From: Catalinimonas sp038039535
GTDB lineage: Bacteria > Bacteroidota > Bacteroidia > Cytophagales > Cyclobacteriaceae
DNA length: 64,000 nt
Assembly: GCF_038039535.1 (NCBI RefSeq)
Contig: NZ_JBBPHP010000001.1
Span: 310,001 to 374,000 of the forward strand
Direction of reading: 5' to 3'
Numbering within the stretch: the stretch's first letter is position 1; each line of letters begins with the position of its first letter. The notes beneath the pieces were generated by a model. It made no database searches. It had not been told where the DNA came from and saw only the letters and a program-made list of their open reading frames with translations. Shown here one piece after another: positions 36,198 to 45,659 of this stretch. The position numbers were made by a program, and so were the translations under genes.

Positions 36198-36935
36198 ATG
36201 AAAAATATACTTTGTTTACTCATTATTTACGGATTTACCGTTACGAATACTCAGGCCGGGATGTATTATCAATCATTTCTTAAAGAAACTGATAGCTTTC
36301 TCAAGCAGTGGGTAAATGATGGAAAAGTAGATTATCAGGGGATACAGAATCATTTTGAGCCGATGGAAACACTGTATCAGGCTATAGGGCAGATAGAAGT
36401 AAATAAAATGACAGTAGAGGAAAAAAAGGCATTTTACATCAATGCTTATAACCTCATAGTATTGTATCAGGTCTCTAAGTATTATCCGATGAGTTCACCT
36501 CTGGATCATGAAGGTTTTTTTGATCAGGTAAAACATCAGGTAGCTGGTGAAAGCATGACGCTTAACCATCTGGAAATCATGAAAATTATGATACCTTACC
36601 GTGACCCGCGTATTCACTTTGCACTTTCTAATGCTGCGGTTTCATGCCCCCAAATGGCAAACTTTGCATATCTCCCCCATAAGCTTGATCATCAACTGGA
36701 TCAGAGCACTCGTTTAAGTTTGAATCATGAAAATTTTATTGAAATAGATCACGAATCACAAAAAATACTGATCTCCCGAATTTTTGCCTGGTATAAGAAT
36801 GACTTTACCTTTCACGGACAAAGTGTTAAAGCCTTTATTAATCGGTACAGGAACGCCAAACTTCCCGACAATTACGCCCTGGATTATCACGAATACTATT
36901 GGATATTGAATGCAAAAGAAGTAATTGGTAGATAA
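36198..36935 (+). CDS. DUF547 domain protein, exported
   Basis: The 245-residue protein has a signal peptide (residues 1-19, TNTQAG) and a DUF547 domain: FYINAYNLIVLY, SSPLDHEGFF, RDPRIHFALSNAAVSCPQ and an end segment ALDYHEYYWILNAKE. DUF547 occurs widely in Bacteroidota and plants without a defined reaction. The protein is likely periplasmic. It stands alone before the AraC regulator gene. Confidence 0.85.
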   Translation: MKNILCLLIIYGFTVTNTQAGMYYQSFLKETDSFLKQWVNDGKVDYQGIQNHFEPMETLYQAIGQIEVNKMTVEEKKAFYINAYNLIVLYQVSKYYPMSSPLDHEGFFDQVKHQVAGESMTLNHLEIMKIMIPYRDPRIHFALSNAAVSCPQMANFAYLPHKLDHQLDQSTRLSLNHENFIEIDHESQKILISRIFAWYKNDFTFHGQSVKAFINRYRNAKLPDNYALDYHEYYWILNAKEVIGR

Positions 36936-37030
36936 AAAAATCGCCTTAATGAGGTAAGATTGAAGGTTGCATGAAGTTGTATGCAGAATGTATTAACTTT
37001 CTGCGGCATCAAGTGTTACGATAAGTGTCC

Positions 37031-37834
37031 ATGCAAAATATTCCTCTTAAAGCCAAGATTGAAACTCATCAACTATTTAAGGTGAGTAAAATGAAGGAAG
37101 TGATCAAACCTACCCGTCCTCATAAACACGATGGCTATTTTGAAATTATCCTGCTCAGTGAAGGTGCCGGATTCCATACCATAGATGACAGCAGCTATGA
37201 AGTGTTTCCACCTTTAGTGCATATCCTTAAGCCTGGACAGGTACATTGCTGGGATTTTTCGCAAATTCCCAAAGGTTATGTGCTGATGTTTAAGGAAGAA
37301 GTTTTGCAAAATTATCCGGCTGCACGCACCAAACTTTATGAGTTTCAGCCGGAAATCAAACTGAAAGATGCCCACGATCTGATAAGTATTTTTCAGCAGT
37401 GCATGGAGGAGTATCAGGAGGAGGATAAGTCAGAAGAGATGCTGTATGCTTACCTCAACTTGCTTATCTTAAAACTATCTCAAAAGCTGACGCACCAGCA
37501 GCATGGCAGTCAAAATAAGCTGAATCTCCTTTACAGTTACAAAAAAATGGTAGATCAAAAGTTTCAGGAACTGAAGCTGGTCAGTGAGTACGCAGAAGCG
37601 CTGAATAGTTCTACCACTAAACTGAACGAAGTATGCCAGTTCACTTTAGGCAAGAATGCCAGTAGCATCATCAAAGAACGCATCGTGCTGGAAGCTAAAA
37701 ACCTGCTATTTCATACTGATAAAACAGTGACTGAGATTGCTACTGACCTGCAATTCAGTGATACTTCCAATTTTGTCAGGTTTTTCAAAACCCAGACCCG
37801 ACTGACCCCTCAGAAATACCGTGATATGATGTAG
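37031..37834 (+). CDS. AraC-family transcriptional regulator
   Basis: The product of 267 residues from ATG 37031 (a GTG six bases earlier is less likely) has a cupin-like N-terminal domain (about 25-115: RPHKHDGYFEIILLSEG, HILKPGQVHCW) and a C-terminal AraC helix-turn-helix pair (TVTEIATDLQFSDTSNFVRFFKTQTRLTPQKY). It lies 96 bases upstream of a TonB-dependent receptor on the same strand and may control it. The ligand is not known. Confidence 0.92.
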   Translation: MQNIPLKAKIETHQLFKVSKMKEVIKPTRPHKHDGYFEIILLSEGAGFHTIDDSSYEVFPPLVHILKPGQVHCWDFSQIPKGYVLMFKEEVLQNYPAARTKLYEFQPEIKLKDAHDLISIFQQCMEEYQEEDKSEEMLYAYLNLLILKLSQKLTHQQHGSQNKLNLLYSYKKMVDQKFQELKLVSEYAEALNSSTTKLNEVCQFTLGKNASSIIKERIVLEAKNLLFHTDKTVTEIATDLQFSDTSNFVRFFKTQTRLTPQKYRDMM

Positions 37835-37930
37835 CAACAACTAAAATCACCATAATCAATGGCAAAATGACCATGATGGTACGGCAGATGGATGATAACT
37901 TCATCTTTTTCTTTTAGCCATGCTTTATTT

Positions 37931-40423
37931 ATGTTCAAGCCAATTTGCCTAAGCCTATTTTTTGCCTTTCTACTTCATCAACTCAGTGCCCAGCAAGCAA
38001 TCATTCAGGGAAGCGTATTAGACCAAAGCAGTAATGCTCCTTTAGAATATGCTAATGTTGTACTTTTCTCTCCGGCTGATTCCTCCATCATCAGCGGGGT
38101 TGTAACCCAGGCAAATGGCTTTTTTAAGCTGGAAAATTTGAGTGAAGGACAATATTATCTGCAAGTACAATTTGTAGGTTACGAAAATAAAAAACTGGAA
38201 AACATCCGCTTATCCAAAGCACAGACTTATGATGCCGGAGCCATTGCCCTTCAAGCTAATGAACAACTCTTGAACGAAATACAGGTGAGTGGACAAAAAG
38301 CTGCTACTTACCACAAAATAGACCGTCAGGTGTATGATGCCGGGCAGTTCCAGTCATCTATGGGAGGTACTGCCACCGATGTATTGAGAAATGTACCTTC
38401 AGTAGCAGTAAATGCTGAAGGGGAAGTTACGGTACGGGGTTCTTCAGGCTTTACCATATTGCTTAACGGCAAACCTATACAAAGTGATCCTACAGTAATT
38501 TTAAACCAGCTTCCGGCCAATGCCATTGAGGATGTGGAAATCGTCACTGCACCATCCGCCAAGTATGATCCGGAGGGGAAGGCAGGTATTATCAACATCA
38601 TTACCCGCAAAGGCGCTACCGACGGCCTGTTTCTTCAGGTCAATGCCAGAGTGGGTTTGCCCAGCATAGAGCCTTATGACAATGCCGAGCCTGCCCATCG
38701 CTTTGGCGGAGATTTCACCCTTAACTATCGGAAGGATAAGTGGGATATTGCCTTAGGAGCCAGCTATCTCAGGAATGATATCGCTGGAAGAAGAGAAGGT
38801 GATGTATTCACTATTATCAACGATACTTTGACACGATTCCCTTCCGATGGGGAACGTAGTTTTGATGAAAAAGCCTATACGGCCCGGGCAACAATAGGCT
38901 ATACTCCCACTGCAAATGATAATCTGAGTCTGGGCCTGTATGCCGGTAAGCGCAGCAAGGATCGCACTGCGGATATTCTTTATAACAATAGCAAAGTGTA
39001 CCTGCCTGAAAACGATACTATAAGTCAGATCACTTACTATAACGAGAACCTGCGTATCCGCCGAGGAGATTTTCTGATCAGCAGCCTGGACTATGCCCAT
39101 ACTTTTGACGGTCAGTCTAAGCTTTCTGCTTCTCTGCTATATGAGTACACCATGCTGGGAGGCCCTACTACCAACCTAAATCTTTCCTGGCCTACACTGT
39201 TAGATACCCTGCAGGATCAGTATAATACCAATGACAATCCTTTGCATGGTATCCGTTTTCAACTGGATTACAGCAAGCCACTGGGACAGGGTAAACTGGA
39301 CGCTGGCTATCAGTTTCGGAATCTGGACCATCAGGGAGACTTTTATTACGAAGAAAGAATTATCGGTACGGATGAATATGTGCTGATCCCTGAGTTCTCC
39401 AGTACGGTAGATCTTAACCGACGAATTCATTCTTTATACGGACAGTATTCTTCCAAGTGGGATAAGCTTTCTTATGCGGCAGGTATGCGAGTAGAGATCA
39501 TGGACAGGCAGCTAGTACTTACTAACCAATTTGTAGACAGTACTTACAATTATGATTTTGTGAAACTTTATCCTTCTGCCAATCTGCTTTATGACTGGAC
39601 AGAAAGCTTCCGGTTAAAAGCCGCATATAGCAAAAGGGTAGAAAGAACTACCACTTTTAAGATGAATCCTTTTCCTGAAAGAGAGCATTCCGAAACGCTG
39701 GAGCAGGGGGACGCGGAACTGCTACCTGAATTCATTGACCTGGTAGAAGTGGGAGTCATCAAAGACTTTGGTGATAATTCAGTATTTGCAACTGCCTACT
39801 TTCAGGATGTACAGAATCTAATCAATCGTGTTAATACAGTATATAATGATACCATTCTGAACCGTATATATTCCAATGTAGGTCGGGGAAGGTCTTACGG
39901 ATTAGAGGCGGGAGCGGAGCTTAATCCAACCGACTGGTGGCAGATATATGCCGGAGGAAATCTATACAACTATAATATTGATGGAGAATTTGCCGGTGAG
40001 CCGGTCAATACCAGCAGTTGGATTTATTCTATCAACGCCAATACTACTTTTAAGATCACGCCTGACTTTAATATACAATGGACGCTCAATTATATTTCAG
40101 ACCAAAATACTGCCCAGGGTGAAGATTCCCGTTTTCTTTCTCCCAACCTTACTGTGCAGAAATCCTTTCTGGACAAACGCCTTACCGCTACTTTGCAGTG
40201 GCTCAATATGGATATGGGCTTATTACCTACCAACGAGCAGAGGATTACTACTTGGCGTGACGACGCCCGGGGCAATAATGCAGAAACGACCGGAGAGTTT
40301 TATACCACTACCAATTACGTGTATGAAGTAGATGTAATTATGCTTAACCTTAGCTACCGCATCAACCAGCCAGCAGGCAAATCCAAATTTATCAAAAGTG
40401 AATTTGGAGAACAGGAATTTTAA
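37931..40423 (+). CDS. TonB-dependent receptor, OMP_b-brl_3 type
   Basis: From the ATG at 37931 the product is 830 residues with a signal peptide (MFKPICLSLFFAFLLHQLSAQ). Domains in order: a carboxypeptidase-regulatory-like sandwich (about 22-110, GSVLDQSSNAPLEYANVVLF), a plug (120-215, TDVLRNVPSVAVNAEGEV, VRGSSGFTILLNGKP) and a long outer-membrane barrel. The frame is open to ATG 37892, but that version buries the signal. It imports a substrate with TonB energy; the sequence does not tell which. No SusD-like partner is present. Confidence 0.88.
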   Translation: MFKPICLSLFFAFLLHQLSAQQAIIQGSVLDQSSNAPLEYANVVLFSPADSSIISGVVTQANGFFKLENLSEGQYYLQVQFVGYENKKLENIRLSKAQTYDAGAIALQANEQLLNEIQVSGQKAATYHKIDRQVYDAGQFQSSMGGTATDVLRNVPSVAVNAEGEVTVRGSSGFTILLNGKPIQSDPTVILNQLPANAIEDVEIVTAPSAKYDPEGKAGIINIITRKGATDGLFLQVNARVGLPSIEPYDNAEPAHRFGGDFTLNYRKDKWDIALGASYLRNDIAGRREGDVFTIINDTLTRFPSDGERSFDEKAYTARATIGYTPTANDNLSLGLYAGKRSKDRTADILYNNSKVYLPENDTISQITYYNENLRIRRGDFLISSLDYAHTFDGQSKLSASLLYEYTMLGGPTTNLNLSWPTLLDTLQDQYNTNDNPLHGIRFQLDYSKPLGQGKLDAGYQFRNLDHQGDFYYEERIIGTDEYVLIPEFSSTVDLNRRIHSLYGQYSSKWDKLSYAAGMRVEIMDRQLVLTNQFVDSTYNYDFVKLYPSANLLYDWTESFRLKAAYSKRVERTTTFKMNPFPEREHSETLEQGDAELLPEFIDLVEVGVIKDFGDNSVFATAYFQDVQNLINRVNTVYNDTILNRIYSNVGRGRSYGLEAGAELNPTDWWQIYAGGNLYNYNIDGEFAGEPVNTSSWIYSINANTTFKITPDFNIQWTLNYISDQNTAQGEDSRFLSPNLTVQKSFLDKRLTATLQWLNMDMGLLPTNEQRITTWRDDARGNNAETTGEFYTTTNYVYEVDVIMLNLSYRINQPAGKSKFIKSEFGEQEF

Positions 40424-40493
40424 GGCATAAAAAAGAGCCCGCTAGGAGTTCGCTTGAAAATTATTTTTTGTTCTGATCAGGACTGAAAAATTT

Positions 40494-41861
40494 TTACCTG
40501 ACCATCATCTTCAGAGTTGACAATGAGCAGGCTTTTTCCGGCTTGTCAGATTCCTCAGGATAGGGGAGAGTAAGGCTTACAGTTGTTCCCTGTTTATAAA
40601 TGCTTTCTAAAGTGACCCGCCCTTTTAGTTTTTCCACCAGTTTTTTTACAATGTACAAACCTAATCCATTGCCGGTAGAGCGTTCACTGGTTTTGGTATA
40701 CATATCAAACACCTTGTCTTTATACTGCTCCATTACACCATCACCATTGTCTTCAATTTGAATCATCAGCTTATTTTCCATCTCTGTGATGGTAAGTTTG
40801 ATATAGGGCTCCTGAGCCTTACAATAACAGATTGAGTTTTCTGTGATGTTGACAAGGATGGCCTCCAAAATCATAGGATGGGTAAAAAATGGATGCTGCA
40901 ACTGAATATGGGAAGTAAAGCTAATCTTATATTGATTAAATTTTTCTTCAAAATGATCTTTTAGGCTGTTTACCAAAAGCGAAAAGTCTATCATTTCTAC
41001 AGCTTCATCATCCACTTCAGTTAGGCTGATGGTTTGCAGCTTAATAAGCATCCGGTCCAGTTCAGTTACTGAAGTTTTAAGATGTTGCGTAAGTACCGGC
41101 ATCTCTTGAGGATCAGGGTTGATCTCCATCAGGTTGATCAGTCCCAGCATGGCGGAAAGTGGACGACGAAAATCATGAGAAGTACGATAAAAGAGGGTGT
41201 TGAGTTCATGATGAGCTTCACTGAGCTTATGGGTTCTTTCTTCAACTTTGATTTCCAACTCATTATTCAGGGTACGGACTTCTTCATTAAGCTGAGAGAG
41301 CTGCTGGTTTGCTTCAGACAATGCTTTGTAGTTTTCAGCAATTTTTTTGATCAGTAATAGCTGAGAGATCTTAGTAGTAAGCAGTTCACTGATCAGGCTG
41401 GCGAAGCGAAAATCCACCTCATTGTAAGGGTAGGTACTTTTGTTGGCAAAAAATAGAATCAGTTTCTGTTCAACGCTGGTGGCAGTAGGTAAAACCAGTA
41501 GGTGAGTGGTTTTAGGGTGGCTGAAGATACTGTCCTTAAGTGCATCTGAATTTTCAATATCTTTTCTTTCTAATGACAGAGGTACACCATTGGCAAAACA
41601 TTGGTGTTCAAAGGGAGTAAGCTGATCCTGATGATTCTGATAAAGATTGCATTCGCCACGAAACAGCTCCATAGTATAATTTCCCTGGGGGCTGACCATA
41701 CTCAGCCTGAGCACGAATGCATCAATAACAAACTTGATATTGGAGGCAATGGCCGCTCCGATAGCCTCCATTGATTTAACCTGATTGATGTCGGTGGCAA
41801 ATTTAGAAAGCGCCTCATACCGTAGCCTTAGCGACTTATTGACAAAATCTAAATGATCCAT
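40494..41861 (-). CDS. GAF-domain sensor histidine kinase, cytoplasmic
   Basis: The 455-residue protein has a GAF-like domain (about 15-170), a coiled coil (175-220) and a HisKA domain with His229 in RTSHDFRRPLSAMLG. HATPase boxes follow: NITENSICYC (N box), EDNGDGV and GNGLGLYIVKKLVE (G boxes). There are no membrane helices. It has no adjacent response regulator. It is convergent with the TonB-dependent receptor gene, with 70 bases between the stops. Confidence 0.9.
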   Translation of the reverse strand: MDHLDFVNKSLRLRYEALSKFATDINQVKSMEAIGAAIASNIKFVIDAFVLRLSMVSPQGNYTMELFRGECNLYQNHQDQLTPFEHQCFANGVPLSLERKDIENSDALKDSIFSHPKTTHLLVLPTATSVEQKLILFFANKSTYPYNEVDFRFASLISELLTTKISQLLLIKKIAENYKALSEANQQLSQLNEEVRTLNNELEIKVEERTHKLSEAHHELNTLFYRTSHDFRRPLSAMLGLINLMEINPDPQEMPVLTQHLKTSVTELDRMLIKLQTISLTEVDDEAVEMIDFSLLVNSLKDHFEEKFNQYKISFTSHIQLQHPFFTHPMILEAILVNITENSICYCKAQEPYIKLTITEMENKLMIQIEDNGDGVMEQYKDKVFDMYTKTSERSTGNGLGLYIVKKLVEKLKGRVTLESIYKQGTTVSLTLPYPEESDKPEKACSLSTLKMMVR

Positions 41862-41891
41862 TTATAAAAAAGTAAAATTTTGCCCAAATGT

Positions 41892-41924
41892 GTAAAAAAA
41901 GACTACCAGGTATCAGGGTAGTCT
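41892..41924 (-). terminator. Rho-independent terminator on the minus strand
   Basis: AGACTACC (41900-41907) pairs with GGTAGTCT (41917-41924). On the minus strand the stem is followed by a run of T (41893-41900 as A on plus). It lies downstream of the AhpD-like gene. Confidence 0.8.
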
Positions 41925-41970
41925 GCGATGGTAAATAATAGGCCTAATGTGACTAGCAAATATTCCTTAC

Positions 41971-42543
41971 CTACTGTTTGGTTTCCATAAGCTCATTATC
42001 AATCTTTATTCCTGAGATATCAGCAATGGTATTGAGCATATTGGTGAGATCAGCCAGACTCATCAACTCCTGAATTTCATGCTCTGAGAATCCTTCATCA
42101 CGTAGTTCCTCAAAATCTTCATCAGTAGTATTGGTAGGATAAAGAGCAGCCTCAGTAACGATGCGTATGGCACTCTTGTAACTGGATGGGATGAAATCAC
42201 TTCCCATGTTTTCAGTTACCTTAAAGCCTTCCTCATCAGTAAGCGTCTTGCTCATGCTGTCTGCCATAAGACCGTGAGCGTGAGCGCAATACTTACAGCC
42301 TTTTTTCTGGGAGATGTTATATATAATGAGCTGTTTGAGGATAAAAGGAACATTGCCTCGCAGCAGGCTTGACTTGAGCTTTTCCCAGTTACCCCGAAGT
42401 AGAGTGGGGTTGCTGCCCTGGCATTTAAACCAATTCAAAACAAAAGGGATACCCATCTCTTTCATGGTATCGCTATAAATAGCACGAACTTCTGGGGAAG
42501 CATCGGCAAATTCAACTGTGGAGAATCTTTTGAAATTTTTCAT
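41971..42543 (-). CDS. Carboxymuconolactone decarboxylase/AhpD-like protein
   Basis: The 190-residue product (from ATG 42543; another ATG is at 42552) has the CMD/AhpD-type helical fold with the redox motif Cys83-Lys-Tyr-Cys86 and His90 in GCKYCAHAHG. Proteins with this motif act as alkylhydroperoxidases or thiol-dependent reductases. No peroxiredoxin is adjacent. It ends at the minus-strand terminator 41892-41924. Confidence 0.85.
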   Translation of the reverse strand: MKNFKRFSTVEFADASPEVRAIYSDTMKEMGIPFVLNWFKCQGSNPTLLRGNWEKLKSSLLRGNVPFILKQLIIYNISQKKGCKYCAHAHGLMADSMSKTLTDEEGFKVTENMGSDFIPSSYKSAIRIVTEAALYPTNTTDEDFEELRDEGFSEHEIQELMSLADLTNMLNTIADISGIKIDNELMETKQ

Positions 42544-42628
42544 ATCTAACATTTAGATCAAAAGTGTCTCCATTATTCTGTATAAACTCCTTAATAATAT
42601 CTTATAAATTACATTTTACAGAATACAT

Positions 42629-42653
42629 AAAAAAACGGTCTCCTGGGAGACCG
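42629..42653 (-). terminator. Rho-independent terminator after sucD
   Basis: CGGTCTC (42636-42642) pairs with GAGACCG (42647-42653). On the minus strand this is followed by T bases (A-run 42628-42635 on plus). Confidence 0.85.
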
Positions 42654-42714
42654 CCTTCTTTGCTTATTCGTAAATCACTCAAATCTGACAAGCAAAATCT
42701 AAAGAATTGCGTTT

Positions 42715-43590
42715 CTATTTTTTTATTGCGTCAGCAATAGTAGTACCTATCTTGGCAGGAGTATCAACTACTACAAGGCCACATTCTTTCATAATTTTCA
42801 TCTTAGCTTCAGCAGTATCGTCTTTACCGCCGATGATGGCTCCTGCATGTCCCATACGACGGCCGGGAGGGGCAGTCTGGCCAGCAATAAATCCTACAAC
42901 CGGCTTTTTATTGCCATTCTCCTGAATCCAGCGGGCTGCTTCAGCTTCATAGTTACCACCAATCTCACCAATCATTACGATAGCCTCGGTCTCAGGATCA
43001 TCCATCAGTAGCTGTACAGCCTGTTTGGTAGAGGTTCCGATAATAGGGTCACCACCAATACCAATAGCAGTAGAAATGCCCAGACCTGCTTTTACTACCT
43101 GGTCGGCAGCCTCATAAGTAAGCGTACCAGATTTAGATACAATACCTACTTTTCCTTTCTTGAACACAAAACCAGGCATAATACCTACTTTAGCTTCTTC
43201 GGGAGTGATAACGCCCGGACAATTAGGGCCGATGAGCGTTACATCTTTATCTTTGATGTAATCTTTAGCAATCATCATATCTTTTACCGGAATACCCTCG
43301 GTAATAGCTACGATAACTTTGATGCCTGCATTGGCTGCTTCCATAATGGCATCGGCAGCAAAGGCAGGAGGTACAAATATGATGGAAACATTGGCCCCCG
43401 TCTGGTCTACACCTTCCTGTACAGAGTTGAAAACAGGACGGTCAAGGTGAGTCTGTCCACCTTTACCAGGGGTAACACCTCCTACTACATTGGTCCCGTA
43501 TTCAATCATCTGGCCGGCATGAAAAGTGCCTTCTGAACCGGTAAAACCTTGTACCAGGACTTTGGAATCTTTATTAACTAAAACGCTCAT
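42715..43590 (-). CDS. sucD: Succinyl-CoA ligase alpha subunit
   Basis: From ATG 43590 the product is 291 residues, the family's usual size. It shows the CoA-binding NAD-like fold (VQGFTGSEGTFHAGQMIEYG, GGVTPGKGG), the GPNCPGVI segment and the active-site phosphohistidine loop GRRMGHAGAIIGG. With SucC it makes ATP or GTP from succinyl-CoA in the TCA cycle; sucC is not in the window. An upstream ATG at 43614 overlaps the predicted -7 box, so it is rejected as start. Confidence 0.96.
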   Translation of the reverse strand: MSVLVNKDSKVLVQGFTGSEGTFHAGQMIEYGTNVVGGVTPGKGGQTHLDRPVFNSVQEGVDQTGANVSIIFVPPAFAADAIMEAANAGIKVIVAITEGIPVKDMMIAKDYIKDKDVTLIGPNCPGVITPEEAKVGIMPGFVFKKGKVGIVSKSGTLTYEAADQVVKAGLGISTAIGIGGDPIIGTSTKQAVQLLMDDPETEAIVMIGEIGGNYEAEAARWIQENGNKKPVVGFIAGQTAPPGRRMGHAGAIIGGKDDTAEAKMKIMKECGLVVVDTPAKIGTTIADAIKK

Positions 43591-43613
43591 GCTGTGTCGG
43601 TTAAATTTTTTCA

Positions 43614-43643
43614 CAAAAATAGGACAATTAGCGGCATTGACAA
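43614..43643 (-). promoter_or_regulatory. sucD promoter with both -33 and -7 boxes
   Basis: On the minus strand TTG (43643-43641) and TATTTTTG (43621-43614) are separated by 19 bases, a full match to the Bacteroidota TTG-N17-23-TAnnTTTG pattern. Transcription would start near 43608, just upstream of ATG 43590. Confidence 0.65.
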
Positions 43644-43695
43644 GGAAGAACGGTACATAATCCGATTTCCCTCAGCTTAGCCTGTCCTGTATTTC

Positions 43696-45597
43696 TTAAT
43701 CTGCGGCAGATAAACGTACCCGTAACTCACCTTCTTTTTCGGGGAAAAGATAGGCAGGCATTCGGATTTCCAGCCGTTTTAAGTTGTCTATTGTTCTGTC
43801 AAGTTGCAGAGGTGGAGGGTCAAGGGAAATGATAGAAACAGTGAGCTCCGGATGAGATAAGTTTTCCAGTTTTAAGCTCTTGCCCTCCTGACGCAGGATA
43901 GCTCCTCCATCTACGATTTCTACATCGGCAGTAGTCATGAGTTGCCAGGTGATGTTTTTTGTATTCTCATTGGTCTGAAACTGGTCTTCAATGAGCAATG
44001 AGTTATCATCCTCTTTTGCAAATCTTCGGCTGGCAGAAGCCAGGTCCTCACCAAACACTTCTGTCATATCAATAGTGGCTTCGGGGTTCTCACCTTCTTT
44101 AAAGTCTGCAATGCTGGCAAAACCATCTACATGGTGAAGCTTATCATTTACAGTGAGCGTACTATGACCATAATTATTTTTGGTGAGCAGCGTCCAGCGC
44201 TCACAGTCCTGGCAGCGATCCCATAAGTCAAATCCGGTTTTCTCCAGCTCATGATAGCTTTGATTACCGGGATCAACTATCCAGCGTACACCATCGAGTT
44301 CAAATATAAAAGAGCCTGCATCCATGTTTCCGTGATTGACAGTGCCTCGCCCTCCTTTACCTCCGAAATAATAGTTAGAATCTTCATCCCTGAAAAACAC
44401 AACCGGGTTGGAGCCTTCTCCCATCCATGCCTCAGGAAGGTTTTTGTCAGTCTCTTCTTCAAATTGTGACAGCCAGACCAATCCTGCTCCAGCGTATCTG
44501 GCAAGCTTTCCCATATCTTCAGGGCTCTGGAGGAATCTTTCTTCTTCAAAATAAGTCTCATTGCCAGTTTTTTTGGCAAACCAGGCGAGCGTTAAGTCTC
44601 CGGTTTCACTTCTTTGATCGCCACAGTCGGCAAAGTTATAGTACCAGCCGGAGGGGGCTACACTTAATACTCTGAAATCAGCACTTTCCATAAAAGCAGG
44701 ATACTCTGCCAGGCCAAAATCAGTATCAAAAGCACTTTCCAGCATAGAGGCAGTTAATACTGAAAAACTGGTTCCATAACTCCAGTAAGTAGAGCCTTCA
44801 GGGTAGACGCCATCAGGGCCGTATTCTTCCAAGGCATGAGGTATACCATCCAGCGCACGGGCGATGGTTTGGGACGCTAGTTCAGGATCTTCTTCAGCGA
44901 TAGCAATGGATGCAGCAATCATTCCACCATTGCAGACCTGGTTCCAGTTGTTGTTACCACTGATCCAGCCCACATTCCCATCTTCATTGTAGCTGGGCAT
45001 GATTCCCTTTTCTATAAGGGCACTTTTTGCCAGCTCCACAGTAGATGCTGGCAAATCTTCTCCCGCCCAGTCAACAGCCAGGGCCACCGCCATAGCCATT
45101 TCGGCTACATCCAGATAATGAGAAGGGTTCCAGTCCTGGAAGTCACAAACCGCAATAAGCTCATCATTGATTCTGTTCAGTACTTTTTCATCTCTGTCGA
45201 TACGGTAGACGATGCCAAGAATATTCATGCGGTAGAGCATCTCGCGGGAGACTCCTAATAATCTCCGACCTTCCAATTCACGTTTTAATAAAGGTTCAGT
45301 CTGAATTTCCTGAGCGTTGAGTTTGATCGCTTCATACATGTTTTGAACCACCGGATCAGTTCTCAGGTCTTTCTTGAGATTCCTTTCTATAGAGGGGGTA
45401 AGTATAAGGCGGGGCGTACTTTTCCTAAGATTCTTCTTCAGGTATTGTACACTCATGGGATTATCCAACTTGATCGGATCGTTAATTTCCGGTTCATGCT
45501 GATCATGTTTCTCTTCCGAACCTGCCGATGCGGCCAGGGGAAAGACAAAAACCAAAAACCACAGTAGTAGTTTGTTGTGCATTAGTAGCTTCATCAT
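43696..45597 (-). CDS. Heparinase II/III-type polysaccharide lyase
   Basis: The 633-residue protein starts with a signal peptide (hydrophobic core, cleavage near SAG) and has an alpha/alpha N-terminal part with SGNNNWNQVCNGGM, followed by the heparinase II/III C-terminal domain (NHGNMDAGSFIFE, WIVDPGNQSY, GHSTLTVNDKLHHVDGF). These families cleave uronic-acid polysaccharides by beta elimination in the periplasm or outside. The PL family number cannot be assigned by eye. It is downstream of the PL8-fusion gene, 62 bases away. Confidence 0.88.
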   Translation of the reverse strand: MMKLLMHNKLLLWFLVFVFPLAASAGSEEKHDQHEPEINDPIKLDNPMSVQYLKKNLRKSTPRLILTPSIERNLKKDLRTDPVVQNMYEAIKLNAQEIQTEPLLKRELEGRRLLGVSREMLYRMNILGIVYRIDRDEKVLNRINDELIAVCDFQDWNPSHYLDVAEMAMAVALAVDWAGEDLPASTVELAKSALIEKGIMPSYNEDGNVGWISGNNNWNQVCNGGMIAASIAIAEEDPELASQTIARALDGIPHALEEYGPDGVYPEGSTYWSYGTSFSVLTASMLESAFDTDFGLAEYPAFMESADFRVLSVAPSGWYYNFADCGDQRSETGDLTLAWFAKKTGNETYFEEERFLQSPEDMGKLARYAGAGLVWLSQFEEETDKNLPEAWMGEGSNPVVFFRDEDSNYYFGGKGGRGTVNHGNMDAGSFIFELDGVRWIVDPGNQSYHELEKTGFDLWDRCQDCERWTLLTKNNYGHSTLTVNDKLHHVDGFASIADFKEGENPEATIDMTEVFGEDLASASRRFAKEDDNSLLIEDQFQTNENTKNITWQLMTTADVEIVDGGAILRQEGKSLKLENLSHPELTVSIISLDPPPLQLDRTIDNLKRLEIRMPAYLFPEKEGELRVRLSAAD

Positions 45598-45659
45598 GAT
45601 TTGTTTTGATTGGTTAAAAAGTATAGGTTGTTTATAGACGTTTAAAATAGTGTTTTTTA

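Noticed and set aside
43591..43614. Longer sucD start at ATG 43614
   Set aside because: The codon falls in the predicted -7 box, and the family begins at MSVLVNKDSK.
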